Shown in pieces: positions 7,272 to 15,913 of a DNA stretch of 51,022 bases. The stretch lies in the NCBI GenBank assembly GCA_020250125.1, contig JADCEL010000011.1, positions 1-51,022 on the forward strand, written 5' to 3'. The stretch comes from Rhodobacter sp. Lineage in GTDB: Bacteria; Pseudomonadota; Alphaproteobacteria; Rhodobacterales; Rhodobacteraceae. Under the pieces are notes generated by a model. That model was given only the letters and a program-made list of their open reading frames with translations. It made no database searches and was not told the origin of the DNA. Position 1 is the stretch's first letter; each line of letters begins with the position of its first letter. The position numbers and the translations under genes were made by a program.

Positions 7272-7286
7272 TGTTATACTATAACA
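7272..7286. promoter_or_regulatory. Zur box
   Basis: TGTTATA-C-TATAACA is a perfect palindrome around one central base, matching the Zur-box pattern GTTATANTATAAC. It lies 39 bases from the znuA start and 18 bases from the zur start, so one dimer site could control both divergent promoters and make zur autoregulated. Confidence 0.85.
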
Positions 7287-7303
7287 AGTCAAGAGGCCCA
7301 GAG

Positions 7304-7798
7304 ATGCAGGACGCCCCTAACAGCCGTGCCTTTGCCCGGCATGATCACGCCCATTGCGCCGGTGACATGATGGCGCGGGCCGAAGCGCTGAGCCGCGACA
7401 AGGGCCTGCGCCTGACCCCGGTCCGCCGCCGCACGCTGGAGATTCTGCTGGAGGCCCACCGGGCGCTGGGGGCCTATGACGTGCTCGACCGGCTGTCGGC
7501 AGAAGGCTATGGCAACCAGCCCCCTGTGGCCTATCGGGCGCTGGAGTTTCTGGTAGAACAGGGGCTGGCCCACCGCATCCGGCGTCTGAACGCCTTTACC
7601 GCCTGCATGCATCCTGGCGAGGCACATGCCCCGGCCTTTCTGATCTGCCGCCTGTGCGATGCCGTGGCCGAAGCGCCCGCAGCCGCGGTGCGCGCCGCAT
7701 TGGACAAAGCTGCCAGCGACCTGGGCTTTGTGATCGAGCGCAGCAATATCGAGGCGCTGGGCCTGTGTCCCGCCTGCCGGACCGGGGCCGCAGCATGA
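7304..7798 (+). CDS. zur: Zinc uptake regulator, Fur family
   Basis: 164 residues from the ATG at 7304. An N-terminal winged helix (about 23-95, with RLTPVRRRTLEILLE and PPVAYRALEFLVEQGL) is followed by a dimerisation domain with two CxxC pairs (Cys115/118 and Cys154/157) for structural zinc. The FTACMHPGEAHAPAF stretch resembles the regulatory metal site. Placement between znuA and znuCB, with a Zur box in the shared promoter, indicates zinc rather than iron as corepressor. Its stop overlaps the znuC start (ATGA). Confidence 0.92.
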   Translation: MQDAPNSRAFARHDHAHCAGDMMARAEALSRDKGLRLTPVRRRTLEILLEAHRALGAYDVLDRLSAEGYGNQPPVAYRALEFLVEQGLAHRIRRLNAFTACMHPGEAHAPAFLICRLCDAVAEAPAAAVRAALDKAASDLGFVIERSNIEALGLCPACRTGAAA

Positions 7799-8592
7799 GC
7801 CTGATCGCGGCAGACCATGCCTGTGTGCGCTTTGCCGGAACCGAGGTGCTGCACGACATCTCGCTGCGGGTGGACCCGGCAGAGATCGTGACCATCGTCG
7901 GCCCGAACGGGTCGGGAAAATCCACGCTGCTGCGCGCCCTTCTCGGGATCACGCCGCTGGCGGCGGGCCGGGTCAGCCGCCGCGCCGGGCTGCGCATCGG
8001 CTATGTGCCGCAGCGCCTGCAGATCGACCGCACCCTGCCGATCACCGCGCGCCGGTTTCTGTCACTTCCGCGCCGCCATCCGCCGGCCGCCTCTGCTGCG
8101 GCACTGGCGCGGGTGGGCGTGCCCGAGGTGGCAGACCGGCAGATGGCCGACCTGTCGGGCGGGCAGTTCCAGCGCGTGCTGCTGGCACGCGCCCTGCTGA
8201 CCGAGCCGGACCTGCTGATCCTGGACGAGCCGACGCAGGGGCTGGACCAACCCGGCGAGGCGGCGTTCTACCGCCTGATCGACGAACTGCGGCACGATAC
8301 CGGCTGCGCTGTGCTGATGGTCAGCCATGACCTGCATGTGGTCATGTCGGCCTCTGACAGGGTGATCTGCCTGAACGGTCACATCTGCTGCGAAGGTACC
8401 CCGCAGGTGGTGTCGCACGCGCCGGAATACCGCGCGATGTTCGGATTGGGCACGCAGGGTGCGCTGGCGCTGTACCGGCATGAGCATGACCACGACCACA
8501 CGCATGACCACACGCATGACCACGGCCATGACCACGGGCACGGCTCTGCCCGCCCCAGGGTCGGCGACCCCCGGGGGCACGGCCATGCTTGA
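7795..8592 (+). CDS. znuC: Zinc ABC transporter ATPase with His-rich tail
   Basis: 265 residues; ATG at 7795 overlaps the zur stop. Walker A GPNGSGKST (36-44), Q-loop (YVPQRL), signature LSGGQ (120-124), Walker B LLILDEP (about 140-146) and H-loop MVSHD (175-179) mark a complete ABC ATPase. It powers zinc import with ZnuB. The C-terminus (about 229-265) is an unusual run of His-Asp and His-Gly repeats (HEHDHDHTHDHTHDHGHDHG, then GHGHA). This cytoplasmic tail may bind incoming zinc or sense it; that is inference. It overlaps znuB by 8 bases. Confidence 0.93.
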   Translation: MSLIAADHACVRFAGTEVLHDISLRVDPAEIVTIVGPNGSGKSTLLRALLGITPLAAGRVSRRAGLRIGYVPQRLQIDRTLPITARRFLSLPRRHPPAASAAALARVGVPEVADRQMADLSGGQFQRVLLARALLTEPDLLILDEPTQGLDQPGEAAFYRLIDELRHDTGCAVLMVSHDLHVVMSASDRVICLNGHICCEGTPQVVSHAPEYRAMFGLGTQGALALYRHEHDHDHTHDHTHDHGHDHGHGSARPRVGDPRGHGHA

Positions 8593-9376
8593 TGATTTCC
8601 TTGTCCGCGCCGGGCTGGCCGGTTTCGGCCTGTCGCTGGCGACCGGGCCGTTGGGGGCCTTCGTGGTCTGGCGGCGCATGGCCTATTTCGGCGATGCCAC
8701 GGCGCACGCAGCCATTCTGGGCGTGGCGCTGGCGCTGGCAACTGACCTGCCCGTGGGGCTTGGCACGCTGGCGGTGGCATTGCTGATGGCGGTCACCGTG
8801 GCCACGCTGGCGGCACGCGGCTGGGCGATGGATACGACGCTGGGCGTGCTGGCCCATTCGGCGCTGGCCTTTGGCCTGGTCGCGATCAGCTTCGTGCATG
8901 GCGTGCGCACCGATCTGTCGGCCTGGCTCTTTGGCGACATCCTGGCGGTGACGCGGGGCGATCTGGCCCAGATCTGGGGCGGGGCCGGTCTGGTGGCCGC
9001 ATTGCTGATCTGGCGCTGGTCGGCGCTGCTGACGGCAACGCTGAACGGGGACCTGGCCCATGCCTCGGGGATCAATCCCGACCGCGAGCGTCTGGTGCTG
9101 GTGCTGGCGCTGGCCGTTGTGGTGGCGGTGGCGCTGAAGGTTGTGGGGGCACTGCTGATTGCGGCGATGCTGATCATCCCCGCCGCCGCCGCGCGGGGGA
9201 TGGCGCGCAGCCCGGAAAGCATGGCGGCGCTGGCGGTGGGGATCGGGGCGGTGGCCAGCATCGGCGGGCTGGGACTGTCGCTGTGGCAGGACACGCCTGC
9301 AGGGCCGTCCATCATCGCCTGCGCGGCGGTGGTCTTTGCCCTGTCGGCGATTGTCGGGCCGCTCCGCCGGCGCTGA
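8585..9376 (+). CDS. znuB: Zinc ABC transporter permease
   Basis: 263 residues. ABC-3 family permease with about seven to eight hydrophobic segments; family motifs include AYFGDATAHAAILGVALA near the N-terminus and KVVGALLIAAMLIIPAAAAR near residues 180-200. It forms the channel used with ZnuA and ZnuC. Start at 8585 overlaps the end of znuC, so translation is probably coupled. No clear terminator follows. Confidence 0.92.
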   Translation: MLDDFLVRAGLAGFGLSLATGPLGAFVVWRRMAYFGDATAHAAILGVALALATDLPVGLGTLAVALLMAVTVATLAARGWAMDTTLGVLAHSALAFGLVAISFVHGVRTDLSAWLFGDILAVTRGDLAQIWGGAGLVAALLIWRWSALLTATLNGDLAHASGINPDRERLVLVLALAVVVAVALKVVGALLIAAMLIIPAAAARGMARSPESMAALAVGIGAVASIGGLGLSLWQDTPAGPSIIACAAVVFALSAIVGPLRRR

Positions 9377-9421
9377 GCGGGGCAGGGCAGCCCCCGGATC
9401 GGCCTGCCGCCGTGCCACGAC

Positions 9422-9510
9422 CCAAACCCATGTCGTTTTCGTCTGGCAAAGGTCGGGCGGCCTTGCCCGTTGCGCAGCGATTGGGGCATGACTGTGCCAA
9501 ACCCAAATCG
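9422..9510. promoter_or_regulatory. Repeated motif upstream of the dehydrogenase gene
   Basis: CCAAACCCATGTCG (9422-9435) and CCAAACCCAAATCG (9497-9510) are near-identical direct repeats 75 bases apart. The second is also part of an imperfect dyad with CGATTGGGGCA (9479-9489). They lie within 105 bases of the next start, so they could be operator sites, but I know of no matching regulator. Confidence 0.25.
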
Positions 9511-9525
9511 ACGGAGGCCGCCCCG

Positions 9526-12021
9526 ATGAAGACACATGTCAAAGCCCTGGTCGTCGGTGGCGGCGCGGTTGGAACGGGGATCGCCTATCATCTGGCCAGG
9601 GCCGGCTGGGACACGATGCTGGTGGAACGCGACGAATTGACGGCAGGTTCCACCTGGCACGCCGCCGGCCTGCTGCCGCTGTTCAACCTGGGCTTCGCCA
9701 CCACCCATATCCACAAGTACAGCGTGGATTTCTACAAGGGGCTGGAGGCAGAGACAGGCCTGAACCCCGGTTTTTATGTGGTGGGCAACCTGCGCATGGC
9801 CCAGACCGATGCGCGGATGGATGAATACATGCTCTATTCCACCGTGGCGGAAACAGCAGGCGTGTACCATGAATTCCTGACCCCGAAAGAAATCCGCGAC
9901 CGCTGGCCGCTGGTGCGCACCGATGATCTGAAAGGCGCGCTGTTCCATCCGCAGGACGGCTATATCAACCCCGCTGATGTGACCCAGGCCATGGCCAAGG
10001 GCGCGCGGCAGTTTGGTGCGCAGTTTGAACGCCGGGTGCAGGTGGACGGATATTTCTGGACCGGCGACGAATGGATCGTCACCTGCCGCCGCATGGTGGA
10101 CCAGGGCGGCAATCTGGTGGCGTCTGACGACAGCTTTACCATCCATGCCGAGCATGTCGTGACGGCGACCGGAAACCACGCGCAGCGCACGGCGCGGCTG
10201 CTGGGCATCAGGACTCCGGCCATTCCGGTGGAACATCAGTATATCGTGACCGAACCTGACCCGGCACTGGTGGAGTGGCGCAAGACCAACCCCCAGCACC
10301 CGGTGCTGCGCGATGCCGATGCCAAATGGTATGTGCGCGAGGAACGCGGCGGCTGGATTCTGGGCCCCTACGAGCGCAATGCCCCGGCGCGGTTCCTGTA
10401 TGACGTGCCGCCATCCTTCCGCGCTGATCTGTTCCCGCTGGACCTCGATCGGATCGAGACGGAATACCTCAGCATGATCCACCGCATTCCGTCATCCGAA
10501 ACGGTGGGTCTGAAGGATGATTTCAATGGCCCGATCTGCTACACGCCCGATGGCAACCCGCTGGTTGGCCCGGCCCCGGGCCTGCGCAACATGTGGCTGG
10601 CCGAAGGCTTCAGCTTTGGCATCACCGCCGCAGGCGGCACGGGGTATTACCTTGCCCAGATGATGGTGCAGGGCGAAGCCGAAATTGACATGGCCAGCCT
10701 TGATCCGCGCCGCTTTGGCGGCTGGATGACGACCGAATACGCGGCGCGCAAGAACGAGGAATGTTATGCGCATGTCTTCATCCTGCACCACCCGGATGAG
10801 GAACGCGAAGCCTGCCGTCCGCTGCGCACCGCCCCGGTCTATGACCGCCAGTTGGCGCTGGGCGCGCAGATGGGCCAGGTGAACGGCTGGGAACGCCCCA
10901 ATTACTACGGGCCAAAGGATGCGCCCGCCAGCTTTGACCATGACGGGCGCAGCTTCCGCCGCGGAACCTGGTGGCCCCATGCGGTGGCCGAGGCGAAAGC
11001 GATCCGCGAAACGGCAGGGCTGATCGATGCCACGGCCTTTACCAAGCATCTGGTGCGCGGCCCGGGGGCCACGGCATTTCTGGACTGGTTCACCACCAAC
11101 AGGCTGCCCGCCGTGGGCCGCATCAACCTGACCTATGCCCTGACCCCCGCAGGCACCACGCGCAGCGAATACACCATCGTGCGGCTGGCCGAGCAGGAGT
11201 ATTATCTGGTCAGCGCCGGGGCCTGGACGGCCTATGACGCCGACTACCTGCACAAATGCGCCGAAGACAAGCGCGCCGCGTTCGGCTGGACCGACATCCA
11301 TGACGTGACGACGCAATGGGGCGTCTTCGCCCTGGCCGGTCCCGCCAGCCGCGCCATTCTGAAAGAAATCGTCAAGGACGCCGATCCGGACACGGTCCTG
11401 TCGAACCGCCGCTTCCCCTGGCTGTCCGCGCGGCGGATCGAACTGGGCATGTGCCCGGTCAACGCCATCCGCGTGGCCTATACCGGCGAGCTGGGCTGGG
11501 AACTGCACCACCCCATCGAAATGCAGCGCTTTCTGTGGGACCTGCTGCTGGCGGCGGGCGAAAAGCACGGGATGAAGCCGGTCGGTGCAAGGGCGCAGAA
11601 CTGGCTGCGGCAGGAGAAAAGCTATCGCGCCTTCGGCACTGAGCTGGGCCGCGATGCCACACCGCTGGAGGCGGGCCTGGACCGGTTTGTCGACCTTGGG
11701 AAGGATTTTCAGGGCAAGGATGCCATGCTGGCCACCGGCATCCGCAGCAAATGCGTAACCCTGCTGATCGACGGGCCGGCTGATGCCGACCCCTGGGGGA
11801 AAGAGGCTTTGCTGCTGAACGGCGAGAAGATCGGGCGGCTGACATCCGGCGGCTGGTCGGTGGCCTTCGGCAGGCAGATCGGCATGGGCTATGTCCGCGC
11901 CGATCTGGCCACGGCGGGAACGAAGCTTCAGGTGCGGATGCTGCGGCAGGCCTGGGACGCGGTTGTTGTGGAAGACAGCCCCTATGATCCGGCAAACGCC
12001 CGCATCCGGGTGGATGGCTGA
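9526..12021 (+). CDS. Dimethylglycine/sarcosine dehydrogenase-like FAD enzyme with GcvT domain
   Basis: 831 residues. An N-terminal DAO-type FAD domain has GGGAVGTGIA (11-20) and TAGSTWHAAGLL, where His45 corresponds to the residue that carries covalent FAD in dimethylglycine and sarcosine dehydrogenases. A middle linker domain and a C-terminal aminomethyltransferase (GcvT) domain (about 450-831, with AYTGELGWELH) follow. Such enzymes oxidatively remove N-methyl groups, passing the one-carbon unit to tetrahydrofolate. The exact substrate (dimethylglycine, sarcosine or another N-methyl amine) cannot be decided here. ATG at 9526 has GGAGG upstream. The gene converges with the M13 peptidase with 6 bases between stops. 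Other glycine-betaine genes are not next to it. Confidence 0.85.
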   Translation: MKTHVKALVVGGGAVGTGIAYHLARAGWDTMLVERDELTAGSTWHAAGLLPLFNLGFATTHIHKYSVDFYKGLEAETGLNPGFYVVGNLRMAQTDARMDEYMLYSTVAETAGVYHEFLTPKEIRDRWPLVRTDDLKGALFHPQDGYINPADVTQAMAKGARQFGAQFERRVQVDGYFWTGDEWIVTCRRMVDQGGNLVASDDSFTIHAEHVVTATGNHAQRTARLLGIRTPAIPVEHQYIVTEPDPALVEWRKTNPQHPVLRDADAKWYVREERGGWILGPYERNAPARFLYDVPPSFRADLFPLDLDRIETEYLSMIHRIPSSETVGLKDDFNGPICYTPDGNPLVGPAPGLRNMWLAEGFSFGITAAGGTGYYLAQMMVQGEAEIDMASLDPRRFGGWMTTEYAARKNEECYAHVFILHHPDEEREACRPLRTAPVYDRQLALGAQMGQVNGWERPNYYGPKDAPASFDHDGRSFRRGTWWPHAVAEAKAIRETAGLIDATAFTKHLVRGPGATAFLDWFTTNRLPAVGRINLTYALTPAGTTRSEYTIVRLAEQEYYLVSAGAWTAYDADYLHKCAEDKRAAFGWTDIHDVTTQWGVFALAGPASRAILKEIVKDADPDTVLSNRRFPWLSARRIELGMCPVNAIRVAYTGELGWELHHPIEMQRFLWDLLLAAGEKHGMKPVGARAQNWLRQEKSYRAFGTELGRDATPLEAGLDRFVDLGKDFQGKDAMLATGIRSKCVTLLIDGPADADPWGKEALLLNGEKIGRLTSGGWSVAFGRQIGMGYVRADLATAGTKLQVRMLRQAWDAVVVEDSPYDPANARIRVDG

Positions 12022-12027
12022 GCCAGC

Positions 12028-14109
12028 CTACCAGGCGCGCACGCGCCGCTCGGGTGGCAGCCACATCGCATCACCTTCCACAATGCCGAAGGCCTCGTAA
12101 AAGGCATCAAGGTTCTGCGGGGCGGCCACGGCGCGGTAGGGGCCGGGCGGATGCGCATCATTGGCGATCACGAGGCGCAGGAACTCGTCCGAGGTTTTGG
12201 CGGTCCACATCTGCGCCCATGACAGAAAGCAGCGCTGTTCGGGCGTAAGCCCGTCAATCTTCACGTTCTGATCCGGGTTGGCGGCAAGGTGCTGGCGCAA
12301 AACCTCCATCGCCAGCGTCAGGCCCCCCACGTCGGCCATGTTTTCGCCGACCTCAATCTTGCCGTTGGCCATCAGGCCGGGCAGCACCTGATACGCATTC
12401 GCCTGATCGATCAGCTTCTGCGCCTGCTTGGTGAAGGCTGCGGCATCTGACGGGGTCCACCAGTCGCGGATGTCGCCCCCGGCATCGAACTGGCGACCCA
12501 TGGTGTCAAAGCCGTGCGTCAGCTCGTGCCCGATCACCGCGCCGATGCGGCACAGGTTCACCGCGAAATCCACCCCCGGATCATACATCGGCGGTTGCAG
12601 GATCGCCGCCGGAATCTCAAATCCGTTCAACTGCGGGTCGTAGGCCGCGTTCTGGACAAAGGCATAGGTGTGCTCTGACGCGAATTCGTCCTGCACCACG
12701 GGCTGGCCGAACCGCGCCACCGCGCGGCGGTGCTGGAAGGCGGCGGTGGCGTTGACATTCGTCACAAGGTCGGGGCCGATTCCGACACCCGAAAAGTCGA
12801 TCCAGCTCTCGGGGTAGCCGACGCGGACGGTCAGGGCATCGACCTTGGCCAGCGCCTCGGTACGGGTCGCTTCGGTCAGCCAGTCGCGTGAGGGGATGCG
12901 GGCCCGGAAGGCCCCGACGATCTGGCCGATCATCTGTTCCGCCCCGGCCTTCGTTTCATCGCTGAAGAAGCTGTCAACATAGATGCGGCTCAGCGGATGG
13001 CCCAAGGCCCCGTGGATCAGCGCAAGGGCGCGTTCTTCGGTCGGGGGCAGTACCGGCACGCCGGTCAGAAGGGCGGACCAGACGCGTGCCGGCTCGTTGA
13101 AGCCGGTGGAAAGGATGCCGGAGTAACCGGTGATGGTCAGGACAGTCAGGTAATCCTTGATGTCCTGCAGGCTGTGGTCGCGCAGCACCTGTGACAGAAC
13201 CGGAAAATAGCGCGGCTCTGACAGGTTCATCTCGCCCGGTTCGGGAATGCCGATGGCATCAAGGTACAGCTGAAGGTTCAACTCCGGGATCAATGCCTGC
13301 ATCGCGGCAAGGCTGATCGGATTGTTGATCATGGCCGGGTCGTTGGCCTCGACCGGGGTCAGCTTGCCTTTCTGAAGCGCGGCCTCGATTGTGGTGGCCA
13401 GCCCGGCCAGTCGCGCGGCCTCCTCCGGCGCATATCCGGCCACCTGCATCACCTGGGTCAGATAGGTCCTGTAGCCTGCGTGACGCGGCGCTTCGGGCGG
13501 CTCTGCCAGAATGTCATCGAAAGGCACGCCGAATGTGCCTGCATATACGGTGACCAACCAGCGGGAACTGTCGTTGAGGCCGACTTCCGGCGTCAGGTCC
13601 AGCAGCCCGCGCGGTGCAGATGTGGTGGCCTTGGCCGTGCCAAGATAGCGCACCAGATCATCCGTTGACCGGATCGCCGCAATGGCATCAAGCTGGGGCT
13701 GCAACGGTGTCATCCCGGCGGCGTCACGGGCGGACATATCCATATAGGCGTTGTAAAGCGTGCCGACCTGCTGTTCGGGGCTGCCCCTGGGCGCGGTGGC
13801 GGCCTGTGCGCCGATCTGCGTCAGGACGACCTTCATCAATGCCTTCTGACGCTCGCCCATGATGTCGAAGATGCTGTACATCGCCAGCCGCTCGGGGCGT
13901 TCCACCCGGTCCTGCCAGGCACCCGAGGCATAGCGATAGAAATCGGTCCGGGGGCTGGCCGATGGGTCCATGTTCTGAACGGAAAAGGCAAGCTCGTCCG
14001 GTGTCGGCGGTGTGACTGCGGGCATGTCCTGCGCGCCCGCTGCGGCAGCCAAAAGCATCGACATCGAAAAGGTAAAGACAGGGGCAGTCAGGGCATCATG
14101 GCGGGTCAT
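12028..14109 (-). CDS. M13 family zinc metallopeptidase (neprilysin/PepO-like), secreted
   Basis: 693 residues. Signal peptide about 1-26 (FSMSMLLAAAAGAQ). Peptidase M13 N-terminal region, then the catalytic domain with the NAAYDPQLNGFEIPAAILQP substrate-binding stretch, the zinc motif HELTH (528-532) and the third zinc ligand in GENMADVGG (Glu589). Family members cut small peptides at hydrophobic residues; bacterial ones are periplasmic or surface-attached. Length is normal for the family. The C-terminal tail ends RVRAW, close to the CxxW end of mammalian homologues but without the Cys. CAGGAG lies about 9 bases before the ATG. Confidence 0.92.
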   Translation of the reverse strand: MTRHDALTAPVFTFSMSMLLAAAAGAQDMPAVTPPTPDELAFSVQNMDPSASPRTDFYRYASGAWQDRVERPERLAMYSIFDIMGERQKALMKVVLTQIGAQAATAPRGSPEQQVGTLYNAYMDMSARDAAGMTPLQPQLDAIAAIRSTDDLVRYLGTAKATTSAPRGLLDLTPEVGLNDSSRWLVTVYAGTFGVPFDDILAEPPEAPRHAGYRTYLTQVMQVAGYAPEEAARLAGLATTIEAALQKGKLTPVEANDPAMINNPISLAAMQALIPELNLQLYLDAIGIPEPGEMNLSEPRYFPVLSQVLRDHSLQDIKDYLTVLTITGYSGILSTGFNEPARVWSALLTGVPVLPPTEERALALIHGALGHPLSRIYVDSFFSDETKAGAEQMIGQIVGAFRARIPSRDWLTEATRTEALAKVDALTVRVGYPESWIDFSGVGIGPDLVTNVNATAAFQHRRAVARFGQPVVQDEFASEHTYAFVQNAAYDPQLNGFEIPAAILQPPMYDPGVDFAVNLCRIGAVIGHELTHGFDTMGRQFDAGGDIRDWWTPSDAAAFTKQAQKLIDQANAYQVLPGLMANGKIEVGENMADVGGLTLAMEVLRQHLAANPDQNVKIDGLTPEQRCFLSWAQMWTAKTSDEFLRLVIANDAHPPGPYRAVAAPQNLDAFYEAFGIVEGDAMWLPPERRVRAW

Positions 14110-14688
14110 CGGCTAAACTCCTGACGGTACAAAACGGGTAATTTCAAACAGGCCGCGCCAGACATCCCTATGCGGGACGGTGACCGTTGTCATCTGAATT
14201 GTAAGGCCGTGATGGCAGTGCCGGCCTGTGTCACCGGGCGTGCCGAGAGAACCTGCACTGACATTCCGCTGCGCTGCCCCGGAAGGCGTCAATATCGTCC
14301 CTGCCGTCACCGCCCCGGCACAAGGCAGGTCCCTCAATACTGCCCGAAGGTCCTTTGGCGGCCGTCGCAGTTGCTGGATGGATGTGTTGCAACCAGGTGC
14401 CGCCGGAATTCACATCCCTTGCGCTGCCCCATCTGAGTGCCGTCCCGGAAACAGACCGTCGTGCGGTTGACCGGGCAGCGGCCGCGACGGCGTGTCAGGG
14501 CCAGCGGGAAGGCCGCAGCTTTCCGGCGCATGGTTTCGGGCGGCGGCCGCGGGCGGCGGTCGGGCGATGGGCCGCCCCATTGCCTGTCCGGCACGGGGGG
14601 CGGCAAGGCCCCGCTTCGGCCGGGGCATTGCCGATGGTCCACGCGGCCTGATCCGGCCCGCCGCCTGGTCTGCCGCCCGGCCCCTGCA
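14110..14688. other. 579-base intergenic stretch, no gene recognised
   Basis: Contains the promoter region of the M13 peptidase gene (minus strand). The rest is GC-rich, with open frames whose translations are low-complexity and unlike any family I know. No terminator with a T-run was found after the flavoprotein gene that ends at 14689. Confidence 0.5.
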
Positions 14689-15765
14689 TCAGCCGAACCG
14701 CGCCGGATCAAGCGCGGCCACGGTCGGTGCGTCCAGCGCCGGGGGGCGTCCCGCCACCAGATCGGCCACCAGCGCCGATGCGGCGGGCGCGGTCTGAAAA
14801 CCGTATCCCCCCTGACCTGCCACCCAGAAAAAGGCCGGATCGCGGATGTCCCGCCCGATGGCCAGAACCCGGTCCGGGGCGAAGGTGCGCAGCCCGGCCC
14901 AGGACGCGATCAGCCGGGTGACCGGTTCGGTCACCATCGCCTCATACCGCGCCAGCCCTTCGGCCAGCACCATGTCATCGGCCCAGGCATCATGCGGGTC
15001 CATGGCATGTTCTTCGGCGGGCGACACCAGCAGCGCGCCGGCATCGGGTTTGGCGTACCAGGTTTCGCCCGCCCCGAAGATCATCGGCCAGGCCCGCAGG
15101 TCATGGCCGTCGGGGGCCGGGATGCGGGCCATCGACCGGCGCAACGGCGTCAGGCCAAGGGGCCGGACGCCCGCCAGGGCAGCGATCTGATCTGCCCAGG
15201 CCCCGGCGGCGTTTACCAGCAGCGCACCCTCGATCTGTCCGTCGCGGGTGGTGGCGCGCCATCCGCCCGGCGTGCGGGCAAGTGCCGTCACCCGCGCGCG
15301 GGTGACGATCTGCGCGCCATTTTCCCGCGCCTCGCGTGCGAAGCCCTGCAACAGCAGGTCGGTATCGATATCCCAGGCGTGATCGGCCAGGGCGGCATGG
15401 GCGACGGTTCGGCGGTTCAGGACCGGGACCCGCGCCACAGCCTCGTCCACCGGGACGGGCACAAGGTCCATATCGGCAATGTCCGCGTCGAACCGGGCCC
15501 GCTCTTCGCTGCGGGCAACGATCATCAACCCGCGCGGCGACAGCACGTTCGGCGCGGCGCGAAAGTAATCGCCCCCCGCGATGCTCAGCGAGACGACGGG
15601 CGGCAGGCCGTATTTCGGCTCGTACAGGGCGGCCGAGCGGCCCGAGGCATGGTGGGCCAGCGCCGCTTCCGCCTCAAGCACAGTGACGCTGCCCAGATGC
15701 GACAGGCGTGCCGCCGCCGAAATGCCGGCAATGCCGCCACCGATGATCAGGAAATCCGCATTCAT
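14689..15765 (-). CDS. FAD-dependent amino acid oxidase-like (DAO family) protein
   Basis: 358 residues. The N-terminal Rossmann motif IIGGGIAGISAAARL (about 6-20) and the C-terminal GQGGYGFQTAPA (FAD contact) define the DAO/glycine-oxidase-like family. These are flavoproteins oxidising amines or amino acids, or subunits of heteromeric dehydrogenases. No partner gene is adjacent, so the substrate is open. I prefer the ATG at 15765 because it starts directly at the Rossmann strand (MNADFLIIGGG); a TTG 36 bases upstream is possible. The gene is separated from the purine operon by a good terminator, so it has its own promoter or depends on read-through. Confidence 0.75.
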   Translation of the reverse strand: MNADFLIIGGGIAGISAAARLSHLGSVTVLEAEAALAHHASGRSAALYEPKYGLPPVVSLSIAGGDYFRAAPNVLSPRGLMIVARSEERARFDADIADMDLVPVPVDEAVARVPVLNRRTVAHAALADHAWDIDTDLLLQGFAREARENGAQIVTRARVTALARTPGGWRATTRDGQIEGALLVNAAGAWADQIAALAGVRPLGLTPLRRSMARIPAPDGHDLRAWPMIFGAGETWYAKPDAGALLVSPAEEHAMDPHDAWADDMVLAEGLARYEAMVTEPVTRLIASWAGLRTFAPDRVLAIGRDIRDPAFFWVAGQGGYGFQTAPAASALVADLVAGRPPALDAPTVAALDPARFG

Positions 15766-15858
15766 GCCGGGCACGCTGCCCTGCGGCGCGGAAAATGGCA
15801 AGGCGCGGCACCATGGTTTGCAGCGTCCGCCTGCGCCCCGGCAAGGATCGCTGCGCCA

Positions 15859-15888
15859 AGAAAAAAGGCCCGGATCGACCCGGGCCTT
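15859..15888 (-). terminator. Rho-independent terminator of the purine operon
   Basis: Read on the minus strand: AAGGCCCGG-gtcgat-CCGGGCCTT followed directly by TTTT and C, 26 bases after the BMP gene stop. The stem is 9 base pairs and GC-rich with a proper T-run. Confidence 0.88.
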
Positions 15889-15913
15889 CCTGCCTTGATC
15901 CGGCGGCTTCGGC

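Noticed and set aside
8683..10482. A 599-codon minus-strand open frame, and a similar one at 5352-7151 on the plus strand
   Set aside because: Both lie opposite well-supported genes (znuB and dehydrogenase; galM and znuA) and show no domain.
14110..14688. Possible small gene upstream of the M13 peptidase
   Set aside because: Open frames have no ribosome binding site, conserved motif or plausible composition.
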